Assembly (NCBI RefSeq): GCF_000468095.1
Contig: NZ_ASZC01000015.1
Span: 149,321 to 213,320 of the forward strand
DNA from: Pantoea sp. AS-PWVM4
GTDB taxonomy: Bacteria; Pseudomonadota; Gammaproteobacteria; Enterobacterales; Enterobacteriaceae
DNA: 64,000 nt
Direction: 5' to 3'
Of this stretch, positions 25,868-35,148 are shown piece after piece; position 1 is the first letter of the stretch; the number at the start of each line of letters is the position of its first letter. Position numbers and translations under genes: made by a program. The notes beneath the pieces were generated by a model. That model had not been told where the DNA came from and searched no databases. It saw nothing but the letters and a program-made list of their open reading frames with translations.

Positions 25868-26698
25868 AATAGGGTGACGCAGGCGTCCGATTTTTTCGAT
25901 CTCCACTTCAATCTCATCGCCGGGGAACATAAACAGCGGTGGCGTGCGTTTCTTACCCACGCCGCCCGGTGAACCGGTGATGATCACATCCCCTGCCGCC
26001 AGCGGGCTGAATGCCGAGATGTATTCGATGATCTTCGCTACCGGATGCACCATGCTGGCGGTGGTGTCGTTCTGTACTTCACGCTGATTCAGCCAGGTTT
26101 TAATCGCCAACTGCTGTGGATCGGGGATCTCATCCGCGGTGGTCATCCACGGGCCAAAACCCCCGGTTTGCGGCCAGTTTTTCCCGGCAGTGAACCAGGT
26201 GAACTGCATGTCACGCACGGTGGCATCCATAAAGCAGCTGTAACCGGCGACGTGGGCCAACGCTTCATCCGCTTTGACCTGATACGTCGGTTTGCCGATG
26301 ATCACCGCCAGCTCGCCTTCATAGTCGAACTCCTGGGTAGTGACCGGTTTCAGCAGCGGCTGCTCATGAGCCGCCAACGAATCGGCAAAGCGCACAAATA
26401 AGGTCGGCGCTTCAAGGGTTTCAGCAAACTCTTTGCGTTTGTCGGCGTAATTCATCCCAACGCAAAACACCTTACCCGGATTCTCAATCACTGGCAGAAA
26501 ACGGATAGCACTGAAGGGGTAATCGGCAGGCAGCGCGTGAAACGCCGCCAGGTCGCTCTGCGCACCACGTTGCAGCAGGGTTTTCAGGTCGGGACATTCG
26601 GCACCGAGGCGTTTGCCGAGATCCACCACACCCTGTTCCTGCACGATTCCATAACTTTTTGTTGCCTGGTCAATAAGATAAAAACTGCAAAGCTGCAT
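25862..26698 (-). CDS. Fumarylacetoacetate hydrolase-family protein
   Basis: A 278-residue protein of the FAH superfamily (C-C bond hydrolases, isomerases and decarboxylases acting on diketo acids). The metal-binding block FDYEGELAVIIGK (Glu, Glu) is clear, with FCVGMNYADKRKEF, FMDATVRDMQ and VIITGSPGGVGKKRTPPLFMFPGDEIEVEIEKIG. The start is put at MQLCSFYLI (26698). It appears to be the last gene of the leftward peptide operon, 83 bp after the DppA-like gene, but what a diketo-acid enzyme does there is unclear. The last codon and stop lie in a REP arm. Confidence 0.87.
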   Translation of the reverse strand: MQLCSFYLIDQATKSYGIVQEQGVVDLGKRLGAECPDLKTLLQRGAQSDLAAFHALPADYPFSAIRFLPVIENPGKVFCVGMNYADKRKEFAETLEAPTLFVRFADSLAAHEQPLLKPVTTQEFDYEGELAVIIGKPTYQVKADEALAHVAGYSCFMDATVRDMQFTWFTAGKNWPQTGGFGPWMTTADEIPDPQQLAIKTWLNQREVQNDTTASMVHPVAKIIEYISAFSPLAAGDVIITGSPGGVGKKRTPPLFMFPGDEIEVEIEKIGRLRHPIA

Positions 26699-26781
26699 GA
26701 CTGCCTCGTTGGAATAAAAAAATCGCGCGCAGGTTACCAAAAGCCGCACAGGAAAGCGGTACGACCTGCGCGCGATGTGGC

Positions 26782-27603
26782 TTAATTTTGCGTACTCGCC
26801 AGATAGGAGAAGGCACTCAGCAGGCTGATCAGCGTCCCCATCTGCTCGGCACGATAGCCCACCGTTACCGCATCAATACGTGTTACACCGGGGATCAGGC
26901 TGAACAGATCGGCCAGCACCGGTTTGCTCGCCTGGAGCTGCATCTCATAAGGGGCGCTGAGGCGGGTGGTGCTGACCTGACTGGCACGCTGCACTGCCGC
27001 CGTCGCCGCCGCGCGAATGGCGTTTTGCGCCGCCTGCGGGCTGATAGATTCTGCGCAGGTATGGGAAATCGCGCGTTTTACGCAGACGTAGTCCACCGAT
27101 GGATAATGCTCGCCCATCCAACCCTTGAGCTGATCGTCGCCGCTCACCAGCCACAGCGGTGTGCCCTGTTCGGCAGCCGCAGCGGCATAGATATCGCTCT
27201 CGCCCATCACTTTGCCGTTGATATGGATGCGCCAGAACGCGCGACCGTTAATGGTGTGCGCCAGCACGCCCGGCTCTCCTGCCGCGCTGTGATAACCGAT
27301 AAAAAACAGGCCATCGAACGGTTGCTGCTCCAGCCCTTCGACCATCGACAAACCGCGCGGTTTGCCCTGCACCAGCCGGGCACGCGCATCGATATTTTCT
27401 GCGCGCAGGTTGGTCATTTGCGCGTGGCTGTCGGCCACCACCACTTCAGTGGCACCACCGGCAAACGCCCCGTCGATGGCGGCGTTGACTTCCTGTTCCA
27501 TCAATCCACGCGCCAGCTGATATTCCGCATGGCCGGGTGAACATTGTTCCGGGCGCATCACGCCCGCGATGCCTTCGATATCGGCGGAGATAAAGATTTT
27601 CAT
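26782..27603 (-). CDS. dppA: D-aminopeptidase DppA, peptidase family M55
   Basis: A 273-residue zinc D-aminopeptidase like B. subtilis DppA, which forms a self-compartmentalising decamer and cleaves D-Ala-containing peptides. Metal ligands match the family: D8 and E10 in ISADIEGIAGV, H60 in VADSHAQMTN, H105 in FIGYHSAAGEPG and E135 in MGESDIYA, with a likely catalytic H116 in HTINGR. Not to be confused with E. coli dppA, a binding protein. It lies 118 bp downstream of the DmpA-like gene with a REP pair between; its own ribosome binding site is weak. Confidence 0.92.
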   Translation of the reverse strand: MKIFISADIEGIAGVMRPEQCSPGHAEYQLARGLMEQEVNAAIDGAFAGGATEVVVADSHAQMTNLRAENIDARARLVQGKPRGLSMVEGLEQQPFDGLFFIGYHSAAGEPGVLAHTINGRAFWRIHINGKVMGESDIYAAAAAEQGTPLWLVSGDDQLKGWMGEHYPSVDYVCVKRAISHTCAESISPQAAQNAIRAAATAAVQRASQVSTTRLSAPYEMQLQASKPVLADLFSLIPGVTRIDAVTVGYRAEQMGTLISLLSAFSYLASTQN

Positions 27604-27645
27604 AGGGTGATGTTTGTTCCGTTAATCATGTTACAAGCCAAAACC

Positions 27646-27706
27646 GCGCGATAAATCGCGCCGCTACATTACGTGCGTTCATTCGTAGCGACGCGATTTA
27701 TCGCGC
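27646..27706. repeat. REP-like inverted pair inside an operon
   Basis: Arms at 27646-27667 (perfect) and 27685-27706 (one change, GTAGCGACGC), 17 bp apart, between the DmpA-like and DppA-like genes. Confidence 0.88.
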
Positions 27707-27721
27707 AAGAATACCGGGAAG

Positions 27722-28768
27722 TTATGGTTGCGCCAGTTTGTCTAAAACATCCGTCAATGCCGGGCGGTGGTGGCCGCGGAAGCCGGTAACGGCTTCGGCA
27801 CTCAGCAACGCATCCAGCACCGCGTGTTCAGTGGCATCGGCGGCGGCAGCGAGCAAGGGTTCCAGCGCCGCATCGTCCGGTGGCTGTGGTTGGCCCTGGG
27901 TGGAAAAGGCTACCGCGATATCGCCGGAACCATGACCCCAGTAGCTACCAAGACGTCCCAGGCCGGCACCCGCTCGCTTTGCCACGCGCTTCAACTGACG
28001 AGCATCCAGCGGCGCATCGGTCGCCATAATGATGATGATGGAACCCGCATCGCGCTGTGGCGTCAGTTCCGGCAGCAACGGGGCGATCATCTCGCCGAGG
28101 CGCACGCCATCCAGCGTTAACGCCGTCAGTGCGCCAAAGTTCGCCAGCACCAGCACGCCCAGCGTGGCATTCAATGAAGGGATCAGACGCGAGGCGCTGC
28201 CAATGCCGCCTTTCAGGCTGAAGCAGCTCATACCGCGCCCGGCCCCCACGCTGCCACGGGGGAAATCGGGCTGCGCCTGGTGCAGGGCTTGCTGCGCCAG
28301 CGCTTCCGTCACTGCCAGCGCCTGGATGTCGTTCAGCCAGCCGTCGTTGCACTCCAGCGCCAGCGGATTAACCGTAGGCAAACTGCGGCCCAGTTCCGGG
28401 TTGCGGCTGATGGCATCTCGCACCAGGGTGGTAAACAGCGTGCCGACTGCCAGGGTGTTGCTGAGCAGGATTGGCGTCTGCAATACGCCCAGCTCCTCCA
28501 CCTGTACCAGACCAACCGGCTTGGCAAAGCCGTTAAACACCGCTGCCGCGCAGGGCAGCGGTTGCTGGAACAGATTGTCGCCCGACGGCACAATCGCGGT
28601 GACGCCGGTCTGGATCTCACCCTCGGCCAACGTGGCATGGCCGACGCGCACGCCGGGAACATCGCTGATCAGGTTGGTCGGCCCACAGGCGCTGCGCGGC
28701 TGACCGAGCTGGCGCGTTTCACGCCAGCGTTGCAGCAGCAGGTCGCGCTGCATCTGTTGAAAATCCAT
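27722..28768 (-). CDS. P1/S58-family aminopeptidase (DmpA-like)
   Basis: A 348-residue member of the DmpA/BapA family, N-terminal nucleophile peptidases that self-cleave into alpha and beta chains and release N-terminal L-residues, D-Ala esters/amides or beta-amino acids. Family blocks: NLISDVPGVRVGHATL, AAVFNGFAKPVGLVQVEELG, SVGAGRGMSCFSLKGGIGSASR and VLVLANFGALTALTLDGV. I could not assign the self-cleavage site by eye. It starts 2 bp after the permease stop, so it belongs to the peptide transporter operon. Confidence 0.88.
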   Translation of the reverse strand: MDFQQMQRDLLLQRWRETRQLGQPRSACGPTNLISDVPGVRVGHATLAEGEIQTGVTAIVPSGDNLFQQPLPCAAAVFNGFAKPVGLVQVEELGVLQTPILLSNTLAVGTLFTTLVRDAISRNPELGRSLPTVNPLALECNDGWLNDIQALAVTEALAQQALHQAQPDFPRGSVGAGRGMSCFSLKGGIGSASRLIPSLNATLGVLVLANFGALTALTLDGVRLGEMIAPLLPELTPQRDAGSIIIIMATDAPLDARQLKRVAKRAGAGLGRLGSYWGHGSGDIAVAFSTQGQPQPPDDAALEPLLAAAADATEHAVLDALLSAEAVTGFRGHHRPALTDVLDKLAQP

Positions 28769-28770
28769 GT

Positions 28771-29655
28771 TTAACTCTTCAGTTTGGGATCAAGCGTATC
28801 GCGCAGGGCATCGCCCAGCAGGTTAAACGCCAGCACCGTGATAAAAATCGCCAGTCCAGGGAAGACGCTGACGTGCCACATGCCCGCCATCATCATGTTG
28901 CGGCTCATCGCGAGGATGTTGCCCCACTCCGGGACGTCCGGCTCCGGGCCAAGACCGATAAAACTCAGTCCGGCTGCGGTGAGAATACTGGTGCCGATGC
29001 GCATGGTGAAGTAGACAATCACGTTCGACAGCGTACCCGGCAGGATATGGCGCAGCAGGATCACCCGGTCCGGCGCACCGGCGCAGCGTACCGCTTCCAC
29101 ATAGGCGGCCTGCTTCAGCGATAAGGTCGACGCACGTACGATGCGGGCAAACACCGGTACGCTGAATACCGCCACCGCGATAATCACGTTATTCAGACCT
29201 GGCCCGAGAATGGCCACCACCGCAATCGCCAGCAGCATACCGGGGAAGGCGAACAGCACATCAGAACCACGCATGATCAGCATGTCGATCCAGCGACCAT
29301 AGTAGCCCGCCAGCAAGCCAAGCATCACGCCCACCACCATGCCAAGCGTGACTGACACAACGCCAACATATAATGAGATACGTGCGCCAAAGATAATGCG
29401 ACTGAGCAGGTCACGACCGAGATCGTCGGTGCCCATCCAGTGCGCGGCAGACGGCGGTGACGACAGCGCCATCCAGTCTGGTGCCATCGGGTCCCACGGG
29501 GCCAGCCACGGGGCGAAAATCGCCACCAGTACCAGCAGCAACACAAAACCGCCCGATACCAGCGCCAGTGGATTGCGCACAAAGGCGTGGAGAAAATCGC
29601 GCCACGGCGAACGGATCGCCTCCTGCGTGTTGGCAGGCAGAGATTGCAGACTCAT
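28771..29655 (-). CDS. Peptide ABC transporter permease (GsiD/DppC-like)
   Basis: A 294-residue permease with LAPWDPMAPDW, HWMGTDDLGRDLLSRIIFGARISLYVG and the coupling loop YVEAVRCAGAPDRVILLRHILP. ATG at 29655 shares one base with the stop of the preceding permease gene; a GTG one codon earlier would give a 4-bp overlap. It pairs with the GsiC-like permease. Confidence 0.92.
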   Translation of the reverse strand: MSLQSLPANTQEAIRSPWRDFLHAFVRNPLALVSGGFVLLLVLVAIFAPWLAPWDPMAPDWMALSSPPSAAHWMGTDDLGRDLLSRIIFGARISLYVGVVSVTLGMVVGVMLGLLAGYYGRWIDMLIMRGSDVLFAFPGMLLAIAVVAILGPGLNNVIIAVAVFSVPVFARIVRASTLSLKQAAYVEAVRCAGAPDRVILLRHILPGTLSNVIVYFTMRIGTSILTAAGLSFIGLGPEPDVPEWGNILAMSRNMMMAGMWHVSVFPGLAIFITVLAFNLLGDALRDTLDPKLKS

Positions 29656-30584
29656 CACGGCTCCTGTCGCAGGCGAATTGCCGGGTTAACCACTGCGTAC
29701 AGCAGATCCACCAGCAGGTTAATCACAATAAATTCAAAGACAAACAGCATAACCAGCGCCTGAATTACCGGCTGATCCTGCGCTTTGATCGATTCGATCA
29801 GCAGCCAGCCTAATCCCGGCCAGTTGAACACGCTTTCCACGACGATCGATCCACCCAGCAGAAAACCAAACTGCAAACCAAGCATGGTGATCACCGGGAT
29901 CAGCGCATTGCGCATCACATGTTTCCAGGTGACCAGCCGATTACGTAGCCCCTTCGCTTTGGCAGTGCGCACGTAATCCTCCTGTGCCACTTCCAGGAAC
30001 GCAGATCGGGTAAAGCGCGCCATCACCGCCGCCACCGAGGAGCCAAGGGTAATGGCGGGCAGGATGATATCGGTGGGCTTGTTGAAGCCGCTGACCGAGA
30101 ACAAACCAAACGGCATGGCAACAAACTGAATCAGCAGCAGGCCCAGCCAGAAAGTCGGCATTGAGATACCGCCCACCGCGACGCTCATCAGCGTCCAGTC
30201 CTGCCATTTACCGCGTTTCAGCGCCGCCAGCACACCCAGAAACAGACCGAGAATCACCGACCAGGCAAAGCCCGCCAGCGCCAGCCACATGGTCGGCATA
30301 AAGCCTTTTTTGATCACTTCCAGCACCGGTTGTTGCGTGCGATAGGTGACGCCGAGATCGCCGCGAAACAGGCCGCCCAGCCAGTGCAGATATTGCTGCG
30401 GCAGCGGGTCATTCAGACCAAGATGCTGACGCGCGGCTTCCACCGCCGCCAGCGGTGCATCCGGCCCGGCGTAAATACGTGCCGGATCGCCCGGTAGCAG
30501 TTTGATGAAGCCGAATACCAGCAGCGAGACCACCAGCAGTACCGGGATCATCTCCAGCAGACGACGAATGATGTATGCGAACAT
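29655..30584 (-). CDS. Peptide ABC transporter permease (GsiC-like)
   Basis: A 309-residue permease closely resembling E. coli GsiC of the glutathione importer: KLLPGDPARIYAGPDA, FMPTMWLALAG, AVMARFTRSAFLEVAQEDYVRTAKAKGL and GLQFGFLLGGSIVVESVFNWPGLG. Similarity to GsiC suggests short peptides such as glutathione or gamma-glutamyl peptides, but the neighbours point to D-residue peptides. A 145-bp gap with a palindromic repeat separates it from the binding-protein gene. Confidence 0.92.
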   Translation of the reverse strand: MFAYIIRRLLEMIPVLLVVSLLVFGFIKLLPGDPARIYAGPDAPLAAVEAARQHLGLNDPLPQQYLHWLGGLFRGDLGVTYRTQQPVLEVIKKGFMPTMWLALAGFAWSVILGLFLGVLAALKRGKWQDWTLMSVAVGGISMPTFWLGLLLIQFVAMPFGLFSVSGFNKPTDIILPAITLGSSVAAVMARFTRSAFLEVAQEDYVRTAKAKGLRNRLVTWKHVMRNALIPVITMLGLQFGFLLGGSIVVESVFNWPGLGWLLIESIKAQDQPVIQALVMLFVFEFIVINLLVDLLYAVVNPAIRLRQEP

Positions 30585-30618
30585 GCGTTTCCTTTTTGCG
30601 ATGGTGCGAGCGGTGGGG

Positions 30619-30717
30619 CCCTCACCCTAACCCTCTCCCGCCAGCGGGAGAGGGGACTGATCGAGCACCATCACTACCTCCCTCTCCCGTATTGCGGGAG
30701 AGGGCCGGGGTGAGGGT
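30619..30717. repeat. CCCTCTCCC palindrome family (second repeat family)
   Basis: Two hairpins, CCTCTCCCGCCAGCGGGAGAGG and CCTCTCCCGTATTGCGGGAGAGG in form, are bracketed by CCCTCACCCTAA and CCGGGGTGAGGG. The spacer contains ACTGATCGAGCA, also found in the copy at 51.0 kb. The element lies between the binding-protein gene and the permease genes of one transporter. Confidence 0.85.
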
Positions 30718-30729
30718 CACAGCGATGTC

Positions 30730-32271
30730 TTACTTAAACGCCGCCTGGGTATACAGGAAGTTGCCATCTGGCAGCATCGACACGCCGCTCAGGTTGCTGC
30801 GTTTACCCACCAGGTTGTCTGGCGTACCGAGGAAGGCGACCGGGGCATCTTTCCACAGCAGCTTCTGTGCTTCGGCATACGCCACACCACGTTTCGCCGG
30901 GTCAGCGGTGGCCAGGCCACCGGCAATCGCTTTATCCACTGCCGGGTTGCTGTAGTACGACACGTTGTATGAGGTCGGCACCCAGGATTCGGTGGCGTAC
31001 AGCGGGCGCAGTGCCCAATCCGCATCACCGGTAGAGGTGGACCAGCCGCCGTAGTAGAGGTCAAATTCCGCCTGCTTCGGATCCTTCACGCCCCACAGTT
31101 TGGCGTTGCGCGTCCCGGAATCCATTGGCGTCACGGTGACGCGAATGCCTGCGGTCGCGAGCTGCGCTTTCAGGAACTGCGCCGCACGCACGCTGGCAGT
31201 GGCGTTGGTGGTCCACAGCTTCAGATCCAGACCGTTCGGATAACCCGCCGCTTTCAGCAGCGCTTTGGCTTCATCCGGTGCGTAACGGTAGTTCGGGTCG
31301 CTCTGCTTCTGCCAGAACTGCACCCCTTCCGGGATGGCGGAGCTGGCCGGTTTGCCCATACCGGCAAACGCGACTTTCAGCCACAGATTGCGATCGATGG
31401 CGTAGTTGATCGCCTGACGCACACGCAGATCCGCCAGCGGTTTGTGCTGGGTGTTGATCGCCATGTAGTACAGGTAAATGCTCGGATCGCGCTGGATCGC
31501 CAGCTTGCTGTCGTTCTGCACGGTGCTGATCAGATCGGACGGCAACGGCCAGATCGCATCCACCTGACCGGATTTGAGCGCGGCCACGCGCGTGGCATCT
31601 TCCGGGCTGGGTGAGAAGGTGACGTTATCGACTTTCGGCCAACCTTTCTGCCAGTAGCCATCGTATTTGGTCAGGTTGACCGCTTTCCCCGGCTGCCAGT
31701 CAACAAACTTAAACGGACCGGTTCCCACCGGATGCAGACGCAGCTGCGCTTCGTCCGGGTACTGCTTGAGGATTGCCGGGCTCCACATCACCGCCGACGG
31801 ATGCGCCAGGGTGTTGATAAAAGCACCAAACGACTGGTTCAGCTCAACTTTGACCTGATCCGGGGCCAGTACCGTGACTTTCGCGATCATCTTGTACAGG
31901 CTGTTGCGTTTCAGGCCTTTGGTCTGATCGGCGAGGCGTTCAAGGTTGGCTTTCACCGCTTCCGCATCGAACGGCGTGCCGTCCTGGAAGGTCACGCCTT
32001 TGCGCAGCGTCAGGGTGAATTCGGTGGCACTGTCGTTGCTGGTGTAGCCGGTCGCCAGCCAGGGTTGCAGCTTCATCTGGGCATCAAACTGGAACAGGCG
32101 TTCAAAGATACCGCTCTGCACCGAATAGCTGACGTTGTCCGAGGTATCGTGCGGATCAAGGCCAGTGATATCGGCATACATTGAGATGTGCAGATCCTGC
32201 GCCTGTGCGGCAGCCGCCAGGGAGAGGGTAAGTCCGAGAGCGAGCGAGGTGCGACGGAAAAACGGGTTCAT
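30730..32271 (-). CDS. Peptide ABC transporter, substrate-binding protein (GsiB-like)
   Basis: A 513-residue family 5 periplasmic binding protein. Unlike the binding protein of the other transporter it has an ordinary Sec signal peptide, MNPFFRRTSLALGLTLSLAA ending AQA (cleavage near residue 24). Family blocks: ITGLDPHDTSDNVSYSVQSGIFERL, KGVTFQDGTPFDAEAVKANLERL and VRQAINYAIDRNLWLKVAF. It lies 20 bp after the fused ATPase gene, with GGAGATTTT before the ATG. The ligand is probably a short peptide. Confidence 0.93.
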   Translation of the reverse strand: MNPFFRRTSLALGLTLSLAAAAQAQDLHISMYADITGLDPHDTSDNVSYSVQSGIFERLFQFDAQMKLQPWLATGYTSNDSATEFTLTLRKGVTFQDGTPFDAEAVKANLERLADQTKGLKRNSLYKMIAKVTVLAPDQVKVELNQSFGAFINTLAHPSAVMWSPAILKQYPDEAQLRLHPVGTGPFKFVDWQPGKAVNLTKYDGYWQKGWPKVDNVTFSPSPEDATRVAALKSGQVDAIWPLPSDLISTVQNDSKLAIQRDPSIYLYYMAINTQHKPLADLRVRQAINYAIDRNLWLKVAFAGMGKPASSAIPEGVQFWQKQSDPNYRYAPDEAKALLKAAGYPNGLDLKLWTTNATASVRAAQFLKAQLATAGIRVTVTPMDSGTRNAKLWGVKDPKQAEFDLYYGGWSTSTGDADWALRPLYATESWVPTSYNVSYYSNPAVDKAIAGGLATADPAKRGVAYAEAQKLLWKDAPVAFLGTPDNLVGKRSNLSGVSMLPDGNFLYTQAAFK

Positions 32272-32291
32272 AAAATCTCCTGGTATTGGGG

Positions 32292-34163
32292 TTAGCGCGA
32301 AACAATGCCGTCAGCGACCCAGTGCTGCGGAGCAACCTGGCGATAACGGGGTTTAATGACCGTTTCTCCCACCTTGCGTAGCGGCGAGGGGATCTCGCTG
32401 TCTTCGAAAGTTCGTTGTGGACGGTTCTGTGGATCTGCCACCGGCACCGAAGCCAGCAGCCGTTGGGTATAGGGATGTTGCGGGTTATTGAACACCGACT
32501 GGCGTGGCCCCAGCTCCACAATCTGGCCGAGGTACATCACCGCCACGCGGTTGGCGATACGCTCCACCACCGCCATGTCATGCGAGATAAAAATCCACGA
32601 CACACCGGTTTGTTGTTGCAGATCCATCATCAGGTTCACCACCTGTGCCTGAATCGACACATCCAGCGCAGAGACCGCCTCGTCAGCGATAATTACTTTG
32701 GGTTTCAGCGCCATTGCACGGGCAATCGCGATGCGCTGACGCTGGCCGCCGGAAAACTCATGCGGATAACGGCGCGCATGTTCCGGCAGCAGGCCAACAC
32801 TTTTCAGCAACGCTTCCACCTGCGGCGTCGCCTCCTCCAGTGACTTCACCACGCCATGCAGCAGCAGCGGCTCGGCAATGGTGAACCCCACGGTTAAGCG
32901 CGGATTGAGTGAGGCATAGGGGTCCTGAAATACCATCTGGATTTCACGCCTGAGCGGCTGAAACTGGGCCTCTTTCAGGTTGGCAATTTCGTTACCCTGG
33001 AAATGGATACTGTCGGCATCGCTGTTGATTAAACGCATCAACGCGCGACCGGTGGTGGATTTGCCACAGCCGCTCTCGCCAACAATCGCCAGGGTTTCTC
33101 CCGGCCACAGCGTGAAATCGATCTGCTCCACCGCATGTACCTGGTGAGTCAGCGCCGAGAAGATGCCGCTGCGAATCGGGTAATACACTTTCAGGCCACG
33201 GACATCGAGCAGCGGTTTGTCGTCATAACGCGCGGTGCGCTGTTCGGCATTATCGGCTGGCGCGGCACCGAGCAGCGGAAAGCGTTGCGGCCAGGCGTGT
33301 TCACGCATGTCACCGAGTTTCGGCACCGCCGCCAGCAAGGCTTTGGTGTAAGGATGCTGCGGCGCGTTGAAAATCTCCGCCACCGTGCCCTGCTCCACCA
33401 CATCGCCGCGATACATCACCACCACACGGTCGGCAACTTCCGCCACCACGCCCATATCGTGGGTAATAAACAGCACCGCCATCTGTTTGGCGCGTTGCAG
33501 ATCGCGCAGGATATGCAGAATGCGCGCCTGCACCGTAACGTCGAGCGCGGTCGTCGGCTCATCGGCGATCAACAATTGCGGGTCGCAGGCCAGCGCCTGC
33601 GCAATCATCACTCGCTGCCGCATCCCACCCGATAACGAGTGCGGGTAGCTTTTCATCACGCGATCGACATCGGCAATACGCACCTGGCGCAGCAGTTCGC
33701 GCGCACGCGCTTCGGCCTCGGCTTTGCCACAAATTTGCTGGTCGCGTAGCGCTTCCGTCAGCTGATCGCCGACACGCAACACCGGGTTCAGTGAGGTCAT
33801 CGGCTCCTGAAAAATCATCGACATTTCGCGGCCACGCAAAGCGCGGCGCTGGGTTTCGTTGAGTTTTTCCAGCTGATGCAGTTGACCGCGACGATCGCGG
33901 AACTGGATGCTGCCGCGATCGATACGGCCTGACGCCGCCAGCAACCCCATCACCGCCAGCGAGGTGACCGATTTACCCGATCCACTCTCGCCAACCACGG
34001 CGACGATTTCGCCCTGATGTATTTCGAAATTGATGCCTTTCAGCGCCTGGCTAACGCCGCTTCGGCCGCGAAAGCTGACGCTGAGGTCCTGAATAGCGAG
34101 TACCGGCGCAGTCGCGGAACCGGCAACGCTGGCGGCGTTGTGCATAAGTGAAGTGTCCGTCAT
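32292..34163 (-). CDS. Peptide ABC transporter, double ATPase (GsiA-like)
   Basis: A 623-residue protein with two complete ATPase cassettes in tandem, the arrangement of GsiA. Cassette 1 has Walker A GESGSGKS (58-65), LSGGMRQRVMIAQAL and LLIADEPTTALDVTVQ; cassette 2 has GESGCGKST, FSGGQRQRIAIARAM and VIIADEAVSALDVSIQ. It energises the two permeases encoded downstream. The ATG follows GGAGCAACG; the gap from dgcA is 18 bp. Confidence 0.93.
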   Translation of the reverse strand: MTDTSLMHNAASVAGSATAPVLAIQDLSVSFRGRSGVSQALKGINFEIHQGEIVAVVGESGSGKSVTSLAVMGLLAASGRIDRGSIQFRDRRGQLHQLEKLNETQRRALRGREMSMIFQEPMTSLNPVLRVGDQLTEALRDQQICGKAEAEARARELLRQVRIADVDRVMKSYPHSLSGGMRQRVMIAQALACDPQLLIADEPTTALDVTVQARILHILRDLQRAKQMAVLFITHDMGVVAEVADRVVVMYRGDVVEQGTVAEIFNAPQHPYTKALLAAVPKLGDMREHAWPQRFPLLGAAPADNAEQRTARYDDKPLLDVRGLKVYYPIRSGIFSALTHQVHAVEQIDFTLWPGETLAIVGESGCGKSTTGRALMRLINSDADSIHFQGNEIANLKEAQFQPLRREIQMVFQDPYASLNPRLTVGFTIAEPLLLHGVVKSLEEATPQVEALLKSVGLLPEHARRYPHEFSGGQRQRIAIARAMALKPKVIIADEAVSALDVSIQAQVVNLMMDLQQQTGVSWIFISHDMAVVERIANRVAVMYLGQIVELGPRQSVFNNPQHPYTQRLLASVPVADPQNRPQRTFEDSEIPSPLRKVGETVIKPRYRQVAPQHWVADGIVSR

Positions 34164-34181
34164 CGTTGCTCCGCGTGCGGG

Positions 34182-35147
34182 TTATAGCCAGATTCGGCCC
34201 TGGGAATAGGAGAGGAATGGCGAGCTGTCTGCCGCCAGCCAAATCGGGCCATCCAGATCGACATGTTCTGCCGCAATCGCCACTGGCAGCGCCGCTTCCA
34301 TCGCCAGCGATGAACCCAGCATGCAGCCGACCATCAGGCGCATATCCAGCTTTTGTGCTTCGGCCACCATCGCCAGCGCTTCGGTTAACCCGCCGCATTT
34401 ATCCAGCTTGATGTTGATCATTTCGTAGCGATTGCGCAGTTGCGCGATGTCTTCCCGCGTGTGGCAACTCTCGTCAGCACACACCGGAATCGGATGGGTG
34501 AAACGCTGTAAATCCTGATCCTGACCGGCCGGTAGCGGTTGCTCGACCATCGCGATGTTGTACGGCAGCAGCGCGTTAAGCAGGCTGTGCAGATCCACAC
34601 CAGACCAGGCTTCGTTGGCATCAATAATCAGCGTGGCGTACGGGGCCGCAGCGCGGATCGCCGCCACTTTTTCCAGAATGTCGTCACGATTAAGTTTGAT
34701 TTTCAGCAGGATCGCGCCACGCGATACCGCATCGGCTGCCGCTTCCGCCATATTGGCGACGCTGTCCAGGCTGAGAGTTTCGGCGGTGATCACCGAAATT
34801 GGCTGCTCCTGCTGCGTCAGCTGCCAGATTGACTGTTTCGCCAGCGCAGCGTCGAGCCGCCACAGCGCGCAGTCCAGCGCATTACGCGCTGAACCGGCAT
34901 GCAGACGGGTTTGCAGATCGACACGGCTGAGGCCCGCTTCGATGTCAGCGCGCATCGCTTCCAGCTCGGCGTTGACGCTTTCTGGCGTTTCGTCGTAACG
35001 CGGCGTGGGTGTACATTCGCCGCGACCAATAAAGCCATTCTGCTCCAGGGTGACGCGAATCACCGTCACTGCGGTGCGCGTGCCACGCGAGATGGCAAAC
35101 GGGCGCGCCAGCGGCAGCTCCAGCACTTCAATCTGCATGCGCCGCAT
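34182..35147 (-). CDS. dgcA: N-acetyl-D-glutamate racemase DgcA (enolase superfamily)
   Basis: A 321-residue enolase-superfamily enzyme. Metal ligands D176, E202 and D225 and acid/base lysines K151 (in LKIKLNRDD) and K247 (in NIKLDKCGG) are visible. By itself it could be a dipeptide (L-Ala-D/L-Glu) epimerase, YcjG-like. Because it is fused into one unit with a DUF1611 gene, it best fits DgcA, which racemises N-acetyl-D-Glu to N-acetyl-L-Glu. Start: AAGGAG ten bases upstream favours the ATG at 35147, overlapping neither frame widely; a GTG at 35156 would overlap dgcN by 8 bp. Either reaction would handle D-Glu from murein peptides. Confidence 0.82.
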   Translation of the reverse strand: MRRMQIEVLELPLARPFAISRGTRTAVTVIRVTLEQNGFIGRGECTPTPRYDETPESVNAELEAMRADIEAGLSRVDLQTRLHAGSARNALDCALWRLDAALAKQSIWQLTQQEQPISVITAETLSLDSVANMAEAAADAVSRGAILLKIKLNRDDILEKVAAIRAAAPYATLIIDANEAWSGVDLHSLLNALLPYNIAMVEQPLPAGQDQDLQRFTHPIPVCADESCHTREDIAQLRNRYEMINIKLDKCGGLTEALAMVAEAQKLDMRLMVGCMLGSSLAMEAALPVAIAAEHVDLDGPIWLAADSSPFLSYSQGRIWL

Positions 35148-35148
35148 C

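Noticed and set aside
27722..28768. Loss of the catalytic nucleophile in the DmpA-like protein
   Set aside because: I could not place the self-cleavage site with enough certainty to claim that a residue is missing.
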